Assembly (NCBI GenBank): GCA_964353855.1
Contig: CAYGWX010000038.1
Span: 1-21,651, forward strand
DNA length: 21,651 nucleotides
From: CAYGWX01 sp964353855 [NCBI: uncultured bacterium]
GTDB lineage: Bacteria; Edwardsbacteria; CAYGWX01
Direction: 5' to 3'
The notes under the pieces are model-generated. The model worked only from the letters and a program-made list of their open reading frames with translations. It was not told the DNA's origin and searched no databases. Positions 1-7,379 of this stretch are shown piece after piece. Numbering within the stretch: the first letter of the stretch is position 1; every line of letters begins with the position of its first letter. A program made the translations under genes and the position numbers.

Positions 1-964
1 GGTAAGAGGCCGGGCACCCTACGGTTCCGGAGCCGGGGCCACTGTTCCCATTGGAATAGGACTGGTGGATTCCCAATATCTGACAATTCCTTGATACCTG
101 CCAGAATGTGGTGATCGAGCCCGTCGAGTTTCCCCAGGAGTTCCCGAATATGTTCGGGCGGGAGGTCCCGGCGAACCACTGGTAGCAGGCTAGGATCCAG
201 GAATCCTGGCCGGAGCCGCCCGAATCGAAGGCCTTGGCGCAGACGAAGGTCGCCCCGCGGGCCACGCCGATGGTGTCCGCCCCGCTGCCCCCGCAGATCG
301 TGCCCATGGTGTGCGTGCCATGGCCGTGATCGTCATAGGGCGTGGTCTGGCCATTCACGCCATCGAACCAGGAGTTGTTCCCCCCCCGATACCGGCCTCC
401 GAAGGTGGGATGGGTCACATCGACGCCGGTGTCCATGTTGCCGACCACGATCCCGGCCCCATTGTAGCCCAGGGCCCAGGCCTGGGGCGCCGAGATCTGG
501 GTGAGGTTCCACTCGATGGAGTTGATCCCGGGGCCCCTCGTCGGAGTAACCGGGTCCAGATGAATCACCCGGTCCTCGTCGATGCCGCCCACCTTCGGGT
601 TCTGGGCGATCTCCGAGACCACGTCCGGGGTGGCCTCCAGGGCAATCGCGTTGATGATCCAGAAGGGCCTCACTTTGGCCACTCTGTTCCCGTATCCGGG
701 AAGCGTGGCCAGGAGGTCCCGCTGGCTTGCCTCGGCGGTGGTCTTGAGGTGCCTCACCATCGCTTGCCACTGCCCGGATGGGAAGGTTGAGATGTCCGCC
801 TCCCCGTTCATGCGCACGATGATCTTCAGCTTCTCCCCCGGCGCCGCCTTGTCCAACTGCGCCTGCAAGGACGGGGTAATCAGCCCGGCCCAGGCCCCGG
901 AAGCCCACAGGGCGCCCAGGACCAGGACCATTCCGAGCTTCAGCCATTCCCTCATCGTTCTCAT
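1..964 (-). CDS. Secreted S8 (subtilisin-like) serine protease, N-terminal 321 aa, cut by window edge
   Basis: Subtilase expected to be exported and to cleave proteins outside the cytoplasm. The reading frame is open from the ATG at 964 to base 1 with no stop, so the C-terminus lies outside. Residues 1-26 form a signal peptide (basic start, hydrophobic core, end in SGAWA). Residues 30-140 look like an I9-type propeptide (KLKIIVRMNGEAD). The catalytic domain then shows Asp178 in GNMDTGVD, His215 in DDHGHGTHTMG, and the oxyanion Asn307 in SNGNSGPGSGT. The catalytic Ser (GTSMA motif) would be beyond the edge. The start at 964 is chosen because AGGAG sits 7 nt upstream; ATG 955 is a weaker alternative. 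The family is clear; the substrate is unknown. Confidence 0.9.
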   Translation of the reverse strand, partial: MRTMREWLKLGMVLVLGALWASGAWAGLITPSLQAQLDKAAPGEKLKIIVRMNGEADISTFPSGQWQAMVRHLKTTAEASQRDLLATLPGYGNRVAKVRPFWIINAIALEATPDVVSEIAQNPKVGGIDEDRVIHLDPVTPTRGPGINSIEWNLTQISAPQAWALGYNGAGIVVGNMDTGVDVTHPTFGGRYRGGNNSWFDGVNGQTTPYDDHGHGTHTMGTICGGSGADTIGVARGATFVCAKAFDSGGSGQDSWILACYQWFAGTSRPNIFGNSWGNSTGSITTFWQVSRNCQILGIHQSYSNGNSGPGSGTVGCPASY

Positions 965-1231
965 CGCTTCGCTCCTTTACTGATTAATTAGGCCAATTCG
1001 CGGGATTGTTTTGTAAAATCTTTGTATGCACACATCCCGACCCGGAGGGATTCTCTCCGGCTATCGGGGTGGAAGAGCTTTCACATTGGGAAGGGGGTTC
1101 TGCTGAGGACTGGGGCCAGGTCGGGGGTGGTCGGGAGAGGGCGGTTTAGGAAAGGATCCTGCCCAGCATCAGCGTCGGACCAATCGCGTGCTTATCCTCC
1201 TCCTAGGGGGAGTGGTTTTGGGTGCCTTAAC

Positions 1232-1260
1232 ATTGTACCAAATTATCCTTGAAAAGTCCA
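1232..1260 (-). promoter_or_regulatory. Candidate sigma-70-type promoter for the subtilase
   Basis: On the minus strand TGGACT (1255-1260) is followed by a 17-bp spacer and TACAAT (1232-1237). Spacing is ideal; the -35 matches the consensus at 4 of 6 positions and the -10 at 5 of 6. Transcription would begin near 1225, far from the ATG at 964. Confidence 0.4.
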
Positions 1261-1290
1261 GAGGATATTTAACACCTGTTCAAAAAACCC

Positions 1291-1338
1291 TCCCCGGAGG
1301 AACGAGCTTCCCCCGGCGAAACGTCCGGGGGAAGCTCG
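1291..1338 (-). terminator. Intrinsic terminator of the YCF48-like gene
   Basis: A perfect 14-bp stem (1303-1316 with 1325-1338) has an 8-nt loop. On the minus strand a second short hairpin CCTCC-GG-GGAGG follows, then GTTTTTTG. It lies 38 bp or more downstream of the stop codon at 1376. Confidence 0.75.
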
Positions 1339-1375
1339 CTGAGGTGAGGCAAGCTATTTCGGCAGGGCCGCCCTG

Positions 1376-3655
1376 TTATCTTACCTTTACAATTCGCAGG
1401 GGTTTAGCGCTCTGGTCCTCTGGCTTGAGGAAGTAGACCCCCGGGGGAAGCCCCTCACCGATCCGGTCGCCCCGGTAGATCCCCGCTTTGCGGCCCAGGA
1501 TGTCATAGAGCGTCGCCCGTTCCCGTTCGTGCCCCGGAGCCCGAGCGTAGGCCCGGAAGGGGTTGGGCCAGGCCTGCCATCCGACCATCCCCCTCACCCT
1601 TGGTCCCTCCGTCTGCTCTTCGATTCCGCTCCCTCCCGTGGTCGTCTTACGGATCATCCCGCCCCGGCCCACGGCGTACCCGGTCTGGGCATTCACCGGG
1701 AACAGGATCCCTTGGTAGCCATGCCACGTGGTGGAGTTGAGGGGGAACCAGGTGGAACCTCCGTTCGTGGTCTTCTCCATCATGTTATATCCGCCAGGCG
1801 TGAACACCGCGTATCCGGTCTGGACGTCCGGGAAGGAGACGGCGGATACGGCCACGATGCCGCCGCCTATGGCCTGCCCGGTCCAAGAGGCTCCGCCATT
1901 AGTGGTCTTCACGACCTTGTAGTTCCCGGAGGAACCCTGGAGCCCTCCCACGTAGCCGGTCTGGGCATTGGCCGGGAAGCACACCGAGTAAAAGTTGGAG
2001 GGCGAGGGATTATAGAGGAGGCTCCAGGTCGTCCCGCCGTTGGTGGTTTTGAAAATGACCCCCCCGGCACCCCCGCTGCTCCGCTGGACAGCCCCGGCAG
2101 CATATCCGGTCTGGGCATCCACGGGAAATTGCACCGAGAAGAACGCCGAGGTCGTGTTGGGATTCTGGGAGACCCAGCTGGCCCCTCCGTCCGTGGTTTT
2201 CAGGATCACCCCGCCGACCCCCGAGTTATACCCCACGACGTATCCGGTCAGGGCATCCCCGGGGAAGTGGACTCCGTTCAGCTCGGCGGTCGTCCCGGGG
2301 TTCAACGCGGTCCAGGCCGATCCCCCGTCCGTGGTCTTGAGGAGCACCCCGGATCCGCCCGTCCCGTTCCCTCCTACGGCGTACCCGGTCTGGGCATCCA
2401 AAAAGTCGACCCCGAAGAGGTTCGTGGACGTCCCGGAGCTCTGGGCCGACCACTGGGTTCCCCCGTCCGTGGTTTTATAGATCTCCCCGCCGGAGCCCAC
2501 GACATACCCGGTCTGGTTGTCCGCCGGGAAGTCCAGGCCGTAAAAGCTCGCTTCCGTTCGGGAGTTCAGGAAGGTCCAGTCGGTCCCGGCGTTGGTCGTC
2601 TTGAGGATCTGGCCGTGGCCTCCGTTCTGGTCGTAGATATACCCCACGGCATAGCCGGTCTGGGCGTTCGGAAAATTCAACGGCAGGGTGTAGGTCATGA
2701 ACTTCGAGGTGAACCAGGGATTCCAGGAGGAGCCTCCATCGGTGGTCTTCATGATAAACGTCCCGTTCCAGCCCGAGGCGGGGTGGGCCCAGCCCGAGGC
2801 GTATCCGGTCTGATTGTCCGTGAACCGCACGGCGTAGATCTCGCGGTAATCGTAATACCAGATGCTCTCCCAGGAGGATCCCCCGTTGGTGGTCTTGAGG
2901 ATCGTGCCATCGCCGCCCCCGGGAAGCGCGTACCCACCGGCGTAACCGGTCTGGGCGTTAACCGGGAAATGGATTTTGTAAAAGTTAACGGTCGTTCCGG
3001 AACTTTGCGGACTCCAACTCGATCCGCCGTTCGTGGTTTTTAGGACCACGCCGCCGCCGCCCCCGACATATCCGGTTTGGGCATCCAGCGGGAAGGTCAC
3101 GCAGTTAAGGTTCTGGGTAGTCCCTGAGGATTGGGCGACCCAGGCCGCGCCCCCGTCCGTGGTCTTCAGGATTTGGCCTCCCCTTCCCACCGCATACCCC
3201 GTCTGGGCATCCGCAAAATCGACACCGTAGAGCCAGGTGGACAACGCCCCGAGGTAGAGGAAGGACCAACTCGCCCCCTGGTTCGTGGTCTTCAGGATGA
3301 CCCCATGATAGGTCCCGTTCCACCCCGATCCCCAGAAGTTGCCCACTGCAAATCCGGTCTGGGGGTTGGGGAAGTCCACTCCGTACAGCTCATTGTAGCC
3401 CGGCAGGCTGTCCGGAACCGTCCAGGTCACACTCCAGGAGGCGCCCCCGTCCGTGGTCTTCAGGATCTGTCCGCCCTCCTGGTCCACCGCAAAGCCGGTT
3501 TGGGAATCGATGAAACAGAGATCCCCGTATTCGTTCCCCTGGGGATAGGGATTTTGCCAGACCCAACTCAGACCCTGGGCCCAGGCTATTGGGCTGACCC
3601 AGAGGGCCAGTGTTATCAGCCCCCCGCAACCCAGCAGGCTCGTTGTTCTCCTCAT
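1376..3655 (-). CDS. Secreted YCF48/Hcf136-like beta-propeller protein with C-terminal sorting domain
   Basis: 759-aa exported repeat protein, probably a surface or extracellular beta-propeller; ligand unknown. Residues 1-26 are a signal peptide ending in PIAWA. The body is about 14 repeats of 45-55 residues with the signature D/N-A-QTGYA-VG, then ILKTTDGG, then W, which is the YCF48/photosystem-II-stability-factor type blade. The last ~80 residues (WPNPFRAYA, LYDILGRKAG, GEGLPPGVYFLKPED, LRIVKVR) resemble the type IX / Por secretion sorting domain or FlgD-like Ig fold. The name does not imply photosynthesis; such repeats are common in secreted proteins of FCB-group bacteria. AAGGAGG lies 7 nt upstream of the ATG. 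A terminator follows, so it is probably monocistronic. The near-identical repeats also exist at nucleotide level and suggest internal duplication. Confidence 0.9.
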   Translation of the reverse strand: MRRTTSLLGCGGLITLALWVSPIAWAQGLSWVWQNPYPQGNEYGDLCFIDSQTGFAVDQEGGQILKTTDGGASWSVTWTVPDSLPGYNELYGVDFPNPQTGFAVGNFWGSGWNGTYHGVILKTTNQGASWSFLYLGALSTWLYGVDFADAQTGYAVGRGGQILKTTDGGAAWVAQSSGTTQNLNCVTFPLDAQTGYVGGGGGVVLKTTNGGSSWSPQSSGTTVNFYKIHFPVNAQTGYAGGYALPGGGDGTILKTTNGGSSWESIWYYDYREIYAVRFTDNQTGYASGWAHPASGWNGTFIMKTTDGGSSWNPWFTSKFMTYTLPLNFPNAQTGYAVGYIYDQNGGHGQILKTTNAGTDWTFLNSRTEASFYGLDFPADNQTGYVVGSGGEIYKTTDGGTQWSAQSSGTSTNLFGVDFLDAQTGYAVGGNGTGGSGVLLKTTDGGSAWTALNPGTTAELNGVHFPGDALTGYVVGYNSGVGGVILKTTDGGASWVSQNPNTTSAFFSVQFPVDAQTGYAAGAVQRSSGGAGGVIFKTTNGGTTWSLLYNPSPSNFYSVCFPANAQTGYVGGLQGSSGNYKVVKTTNGGASWTGQAIGGGIVAVSAVSFPDVQTGYAVFTPGGYNMMEKTTNGGSTWFPLNSTTWHGYQGILFPVNAQTGYAVGRGGMIRKTTTGGSGIEEQTEGPRVRGMVGWQAWPNPFRAYARAPGHERERATLYDILGRKAGIYRGDRIGEGLPPGVYFLKPEDQSAKPLRIVKVR

Positions 3656-3748
3656 CTCACTTCCTCCTTGTCTTTAGGCATCCTCTCTCTCTGCGAAAAC
3701 CTTGAGGCCCTTTAAAGCTCATTCCCGGACAACCACCCCAGATTGGAG

Positions 3749-3777
3749 TTCAGCCAGGAAAGTTCCTCCTGGCTGAA
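3749..3777. repeat. 11-bp inverted repeat (hairpin) between the SARP-type regulator and the propeller gene
   Basis: TTCAGCCAGGA (3749-3759) pairs perfectly with TCCTGGCTGAA (3767-3777) across a 7-nt loop. There is no T-run on either side, so it is not a standard intrinsic terminator. It could stop readthrough from the regulator gene or form a 5' hairpin in the propeller mRNA, whose predicted start is near 3772. Confidence 0.6.
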
Positions 3778-3778
3778 A

Positions 3779-3817
3779 AGTATATCCTACGATTCTAACA
3801 AGATTCTGACAAGATTC
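3779..3817 (-). promoter_or_regulatory. Candidate SARP-type promoter: three 11-bp-phased direct repeats plus -10 box
   Basis: On the minus strand GAATC begins at 3817, 3806 and 3795 (GAATCTTGTCA, GAATCTTGTTA, GAATCGTAGGA), and the -10 hexamer TATACT begins at 3784. All four elements are 11 bp apart. No good -35 hexamer is found 17 bp upstream of TATACT. SARP regulators typically bind direct repeats of 11-bp periodicity next to a poor -35. The neighbour upstream encodes a protein with a SARP-type C-terminus. Binding is inferred. Confidence 0.5.
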
Positions 3818-3842
3818 AGGGCGGATCCCACATCGGGTCTTT

Positions 3843-6800
3843 CTAGGAAAAAGGTCTTCGGGAAATGAGCTGCGAATAGAGGGTTTCTGTTTTGGGTTGG
3901 GGAGTTACCTTAAGTTCTTTGTTCAGAACGCGTTGCAGCTGCTCGTAAGCCGCCTTCAACTCGATTCGCTTTCCGGCCTGGGCCAAGGCCATCATCAGCA
4001 GTTGATAAGCCTCCTCATCCAAGGGATTCATCTGGATCGCCTTTTGGAAGCAAACAATGCTTTCCTTCGTTTCCCCTCCTGTCCGTTGGAGGTTCCCGAG
4101 CATCAGCAAGGTTTCGCGGTACCGTGTTTCGAATCGCCTGGCCTCCTCCTGAACCCAGGAGGAGAACCAGCCTTCGCAGAAACTACCCTGCCTGAGGGCG
4201 ACCGCCTGGGCGAGCAACGCCTTCGCCGGTGCGTCCTCGCTCTGGCGCTCCGCTTCCTTGACCAGGCCTTCAAAGGCCTGCGCATCCACCCACACCGAAA
4301 AGTCCGGGGACAGGCTATAGGTCCCGGCCGCCCGGATCACGAGCTCTCCCGTTCTCCGGGGCTTGCCGGTCCAGCGCTGGAGGACCTTGCGCAAGTCCAG
4401 AAGGGTTGTGTGGAAGGCATTGGTGGCCTGCCTCGGGCTCAGCCGGGGCCAAAGGGTTTCCAAGAGGACCTCTTTGGTCAGAGGCTTTCCGGAATGCAAA
4501 GCGAAATAGACGAAGAGCTCCAGGGCTTTCCGCCTGGTCCAAACAACCGGGCTGACCTCCTTGGCCCCGATGAAGACCCGCGGGATTCCCAGAAGGCAGA
4601 TTCGCAGTCCAGGGATCCGATCCGTCCCGGAAGACTTCCAGATCGCCTGGAACGCTGGACGCGATGAAAGGTAGGATGTCTCCAGGCCTCCCTCTCGGGC
4701 CATCGCCATCAGGGCGGGAAGATAGCGGAGCTCCCGGGCCAGGATCCCATCATAGCCCTCACGCTTGGCCAGCCGGATGACCTGGCCAAGACAGCGCACC
4801 GCCTCACGGGTTTTCCCCGCGCGCCGACGGACCTCAGCCTGAGCCAACCGGCAGAACAACAGGCCCGTCCGCAAGCCGAACCTCCGGGATAGCTTAAGGC
4901 TTTCGTCCAGCACCCTCTCGGCTTCCCTCATCCTCCCTTTAGAGGCCAGGTGGAATCCTTGCTCGATCCGCAGGGCCACTCGCGAGGAGACATCAAAGGA
5001 GTCCTCCTTCTCGACCAACGGGGCCAGGGCCTCCTCGACTTTCCCGGGGTTCCCACGGTAGCGGTAAAGGCGGATGAGATCTCGGACGAGGATGGGCTCC
5101 ATATTTGCCCAGCGTAGGCGTCGGGCCTCCTGCATGGCTTTCATCAGGAGGGCCTCGGCACGGTCCAGGTCTCCGCGCTGGACCCAGAGATAGCTTTCGT
5201 TCCGGTGCAGGGGAACCAGGGACCAGGGGTCCTCGTAGGGGCGACAAAGGGTCCTGCCGGCCTCGAGGATACGCTCGGCCAGGGCCTCCTGACCCAAATC
5301 CAAGGCGGTTCGGGCGGCGTTCCCGAACAGATGGCCCACCTTATGCTGGTAACGTCCTCCCACCAGCTCGATGAGCTTCTGAAACCGAGTGTGGGCTTCG
5401 ACCAAGTCCCCCTGCTGCGAGGCCAGGGACGCCAGGTTATAGCCTGCGGTCACCAGGTTATGGCGCGCCCCCGCGCGTTCGCTAAGGCGGCAGGTTTTTC
5501 GCAGGTACCATCTGGCCTTTTCGACCTCCCCCAAGTTCGAGAACACGATCCCCAGGGAATTCAAAATCTCGGTCTGCTTTTGCACCTCCTCAGGGAGACA
5601 TGCCCTCAAGGCTTTACGGAACCTCCGTAAGGCCTCGGGATACTCCCCTTGGGCGAAGAGAAGCTTCCCTTGGGCCAAGAGGATGTTGGCCTCGGAAAGG
5701 GGATCCCGGAGGCCCTTCACCTGCTGCTCTGCCTCGTCGTAAAGGGCCTTCTCTTCCTCCAGCCGGCCCTGTTCGCGGAACACCGCCCCCAGCAACAGGA
5801 AGAGGCGAGGATATTTAAGGACGATCTCCCGGGGAATCTGCGCGAACCATTTCCGGAGGGTATCGAATCTGGCCCCTTCCTCAAGATCATCCCCAATCCG
5901 GCTGATGGCCTTCCCGGCCCATTCAGGACTCCCCCCCTCCAGGTAATGCTCGATCGCCTGCTCCCACTGCTCCTTCCGCTGGTAGTAATCCGCGGCCCGG
6001 AGATGGAGCGCTTTCCTGAAGCTCTCATCTTTGGTTTGGACCTGAAGGAAATCACGAAACAGGCGATGATACTTGTACTCACATTTGCCAACTGACGAGA
6101 CGAATAGATTCCGCTTCTCCAGGCTCTTTAATAGCTCCTCAGATCCCTCCACCCCGAATATCTTGTCACAGGCCACAGAGGTCATCACCTCCAGGATCGA
6201 GCTCTTCCTTAGGAAATCTTGCAACTCCAAGGATTCGTTGGTCAGTATTTCATTCGCGAAATATTCAAACAGAGGCTGATTGGCCTCTAAGTACCCATTC
6301 AAAGTCCCCTTCACCGTCTTGCCATCCTTCCCTGCCGCTTGAAGGATCAGCCGTATCCCCGTGATCCACCCCTCGGTCTGCTCCGAGACCCGCTTCAGCT
6401 CCTCCTCCGAAAGGCCCACCTTATAGACCTCGGAAAGCAGAGATCGAACCTCTTCCTCCGTAAACTTCAATCCCTCCCGGGAGAGCTCGTACAGATCCTC
6501 CTTGGCCCGCCACTTGGCCAGGGAAGGCAATGGAGGGACCGTCCGGGAGGCGATGACGACATGCACGATGTCCGGGAGATGGTCTACGAAGTAGTCCAGG
6601 CCCTGGTGAACCAGGCTGTCCTCAGGGAGCGCATGATAATCGTCCAGGATGATGAACAGCTCCTCCTTCCGCTTCTCCACTATTTCATTAATCAGCGTCC
6701 CGAAGAGCAGCTCGTAGTTCTTCCCAACCTCTCCCCCCTGCTCCAGGAGGCCCTTTGTCCTGGAAGCTAAGCCCTTTTGCAGCTTCTCCAGCCCGTGCAC

Positions 6801-7037
6801 CAGATACGAGGCGAACACCACCAGGTCGCTGTCTCCCTTGTCCAGGTCGTAATACACGCTGGGGATGTCTTCCTCCTTCATGACCTGGGCCAGGAGGGTC
6901 GTCTTCCCATACCCCGCATCCCCGGTGATGAGCACCAGCTTCCGCTCCAGGTTGTTCTTGAGAAGCTTGAGAAGCCTCTCCCTGCGGAGGGTGTTAGGCT
7001 TTAAGGACGGGGGCTGCAGCTTGGTCTCTAAGATCAT
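3843..7037 (-). CDS. MalT-like STAND ATPase with TPRs and C-terminal SARP-type wHTH-BTAD (transcription activator)
   Basis: Large signal-integrating transcription factor. Numbering from ATG 7037 (1064 aa): the N-terminus MILETKLQPP...RRERLL is the usual MalT/LuxR-ATPase opening; Walker A GDAGYGKT at 39-46; Walker B FIILDDYH at 128-135; sensor-like ASRT near 163. TPR-like helices fill about 370-780. From 811, LRICLLG...VVWTRRKALELFVYF begins an OmpR-type winged helix, followed by a bacterial transcriptional activation domain (about 906-1060). MalT itself ends in a LuxR HTH, so this is the AfsR/SARP-like variant. An in-frame GTG at 7073 would add 12 residues, but it lies beside the predicted -10 box, so ATG 7037 is preferred. 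No clear ribosome binding site precedes either start. The inducer is unknown; the phased repeats downstream are a candidate target. Confidence 0.9.
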   Translation of the reverse strand: MILETKLQPPSLKPNTLRRERLLKLLKNNLERKLVLITGDAGYGKTTLLAQVMKEEDIPSVYYDLDKGDSDLVVFASYLVHGLEKLQKGLASRTKGLLEQGGEVGKNYELLFGTLINEIVEKRKEELFIILDDYHALPEDSLVHQGLDYFVDHLPDIVHVVIASRTVPPLPSLAKWRAKEDLYELSREGLKFTEEEVRSLLSEVYKVGLSEEELKRVSEQTEGWITGIRLILQAAGKDGKTVKGTLNGYLEANQPLFEYFANEILTNESLELQDFLRKSSILEVMTSVACDKIFGVEGSEELLKSLEKRNLFVSSVGKCEYKYHRLFRDFLQVQTKDESFRKALHLRAADYYQRKEQWEQAIEHYLEGGSPEWAGKAISRIGDDLEEGARFDTLRKWFAQIPREIVLKYPRLFLLLGAVFREQGRLEEEKALYDEAEQQVKGLRDPLSEANILLAQGKLLFAQGEYPEALRRFRKALRACLPEEVQKQTEILNSLGIVFSNLGEVEKARWYLRKTCRLSERAGARHNLVTAGYNLASLASQQGDLVEAHTRFQKLIELVGGRYQHKVGHLFGNAARTALDLGQEALAERILEAGRTLCRPYEDPWSLVPLHRNESYLWVQRGDLDRAEALLMKAMQEARRLRWANMEPILVRDLIRLYRYRGNPGKVEEALAPLVEKEDSFDVSSRVALRIEQGFHLASKGRMREAERVLDESLKLSRRFGLRTGLLFCRLAQAEVRRRAGKTREAVRCLGQVIRLAKREGYDGILARELRYLPALMAMAREGGLETSYLSSRPAFQAIWKSSGTDRIPGLRICLLGIPRVFIGAKEVSPVVWTRRKALELFVYFALHSGKPLTKEVLLETLWPRLSPRQATNAFHTTLLDLRKVLQRWTGKPRRTGELVIRAAGTYSLSPDFSVWVDAQAFEGLVKEAERQSEDAPAKALLAQAVALRQGSFCEGWFSSWVQEEARRFETRYRETLLMLGNLQRTGGETKESIVCFQKAIQMNPLDEEAYQLLMMALAQAGKRIELKAAYEQLQRVLNKELKVTPQPKTETLYSQLISRRPFS

Positions 7038-7064
7038 GGCTTTGTTTGGTTGCGACTCTATATA

Positions 7065-7093
7065 AATATACACCGCTACGCCTTATTTTGCAA
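7065..7093 (-). promoter_or_regulatory. Promoter of the MalT/SARP-type regulator
   Basis: On the minus strand TTGCAA (7088-7093), a 17-bp spacer, then TATATT (7065-7070). The predicted start near 7058 gives a leader of about 20 nt before ATG 7037 and leaves the upstream GTG outside the transcript. Confidence 0.55.
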
Positions 7094-7110
7094 CCCGTTT
7101 CCCAAACGAA

Positions 7111-7137
7111 AGAGGCCCCGATAAGATCGGGGCTTCT
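7111..7137 (-). terminator. Terminator downstream of the cyclase gene and sorting-domain remnant
   Basis: GCCCCGAT (7115-7122) pairs with ATCGGGGC (7126-7133) around a 3-nt loop, with three further pairs outside one wobble. On the minus strand it is followed by the T-rich CTCTTTCGTTT. Confidence 0.6.
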
Positions 7138-7171
7138 GAATTGAATGGGTCTGTCAGGAACCGTGTCGACT

Positions 7172-7379
7172 CTACCGCGGCTTCACGATACGTATCGGCT
7201 TGGCCCTCAGGTCTTCAGGCCTCAGGAAGTAGACCCCGACCGAGAGCCCTTCCCCGACCCGGTTGCCCTTGTAGGTACCAACCTTCCGTCCGGAGAGGTC
7301 ATAAAGGTTGACCGGCTCGACCTCGTGCCTTGGCCGCCTCCCCTCTTTGACGGGACCGAAGGTTTCAAGGGCCAGGGCT
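7172..7379 (-). pseudogene. Remnant of a secreted protein: orphan C-terminal sorting domain
   Basis: Directly after the cyclase stop, in a different frame, the sequence encodes VNLYDLSGRKVGTYKG, then GEGLSVGVYFLRPED and RIVKPR followed by TAG. This closely parallels the C-terminus of the propeller protein at 1376-3655 (LYDILGRKAG, GEGLPPGVYFLKPED, RIVKVR). There is no start codon, ribosome binding site, signal peptide or protein body; the frame extends upstream only as an accidental shadow of the cyclase gene. The simplest reading is the tail of a second exported protein whose body was deleted or replaced. It is probably still transcribed, because the only terminator lies beyond it. Confidence 0.6.

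Larger units (their letters stand above)
965..1375. other. 411-bp non-coding stretch between the subtilase and the propeller gene
   Basis: No convincing gene is seen on either strand. It holds the terminator of the minus-strand propeller gene (1291-1338), a candidate minus-strand promoter for the subtilase (1232-1260), and a nested hairpin at 1036-1068 (CCCGA/TCGGG outside, CCGGA/TCCGG inside). The hairpin would lie in a leader of about 260 nt if that promoter is used. Confidence 0.5.

Noticed and set aside
1529-3043. 504-codon + strand frame opposite the propeller gene
   Set aside because: It mirrors the repeated propeller DNA and has no start signals; the minus-strand protein has a signal peptide, repeats and a sorting domain.
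1376-3655. Regularly repeated DNA that might suggest a CRISPR array
   Set aside because: The repeats are 135-165 bp, in frame, and encode propeller blades; there are no short unique spacers.
7038-7073. GTG 7073 as start of the MalT/SARP-type regulator
   Set aside because: It lies upstream of the predicted transcript start and beside the -10 box, and the extra 12 residues do not match the family's usual N-terminus.
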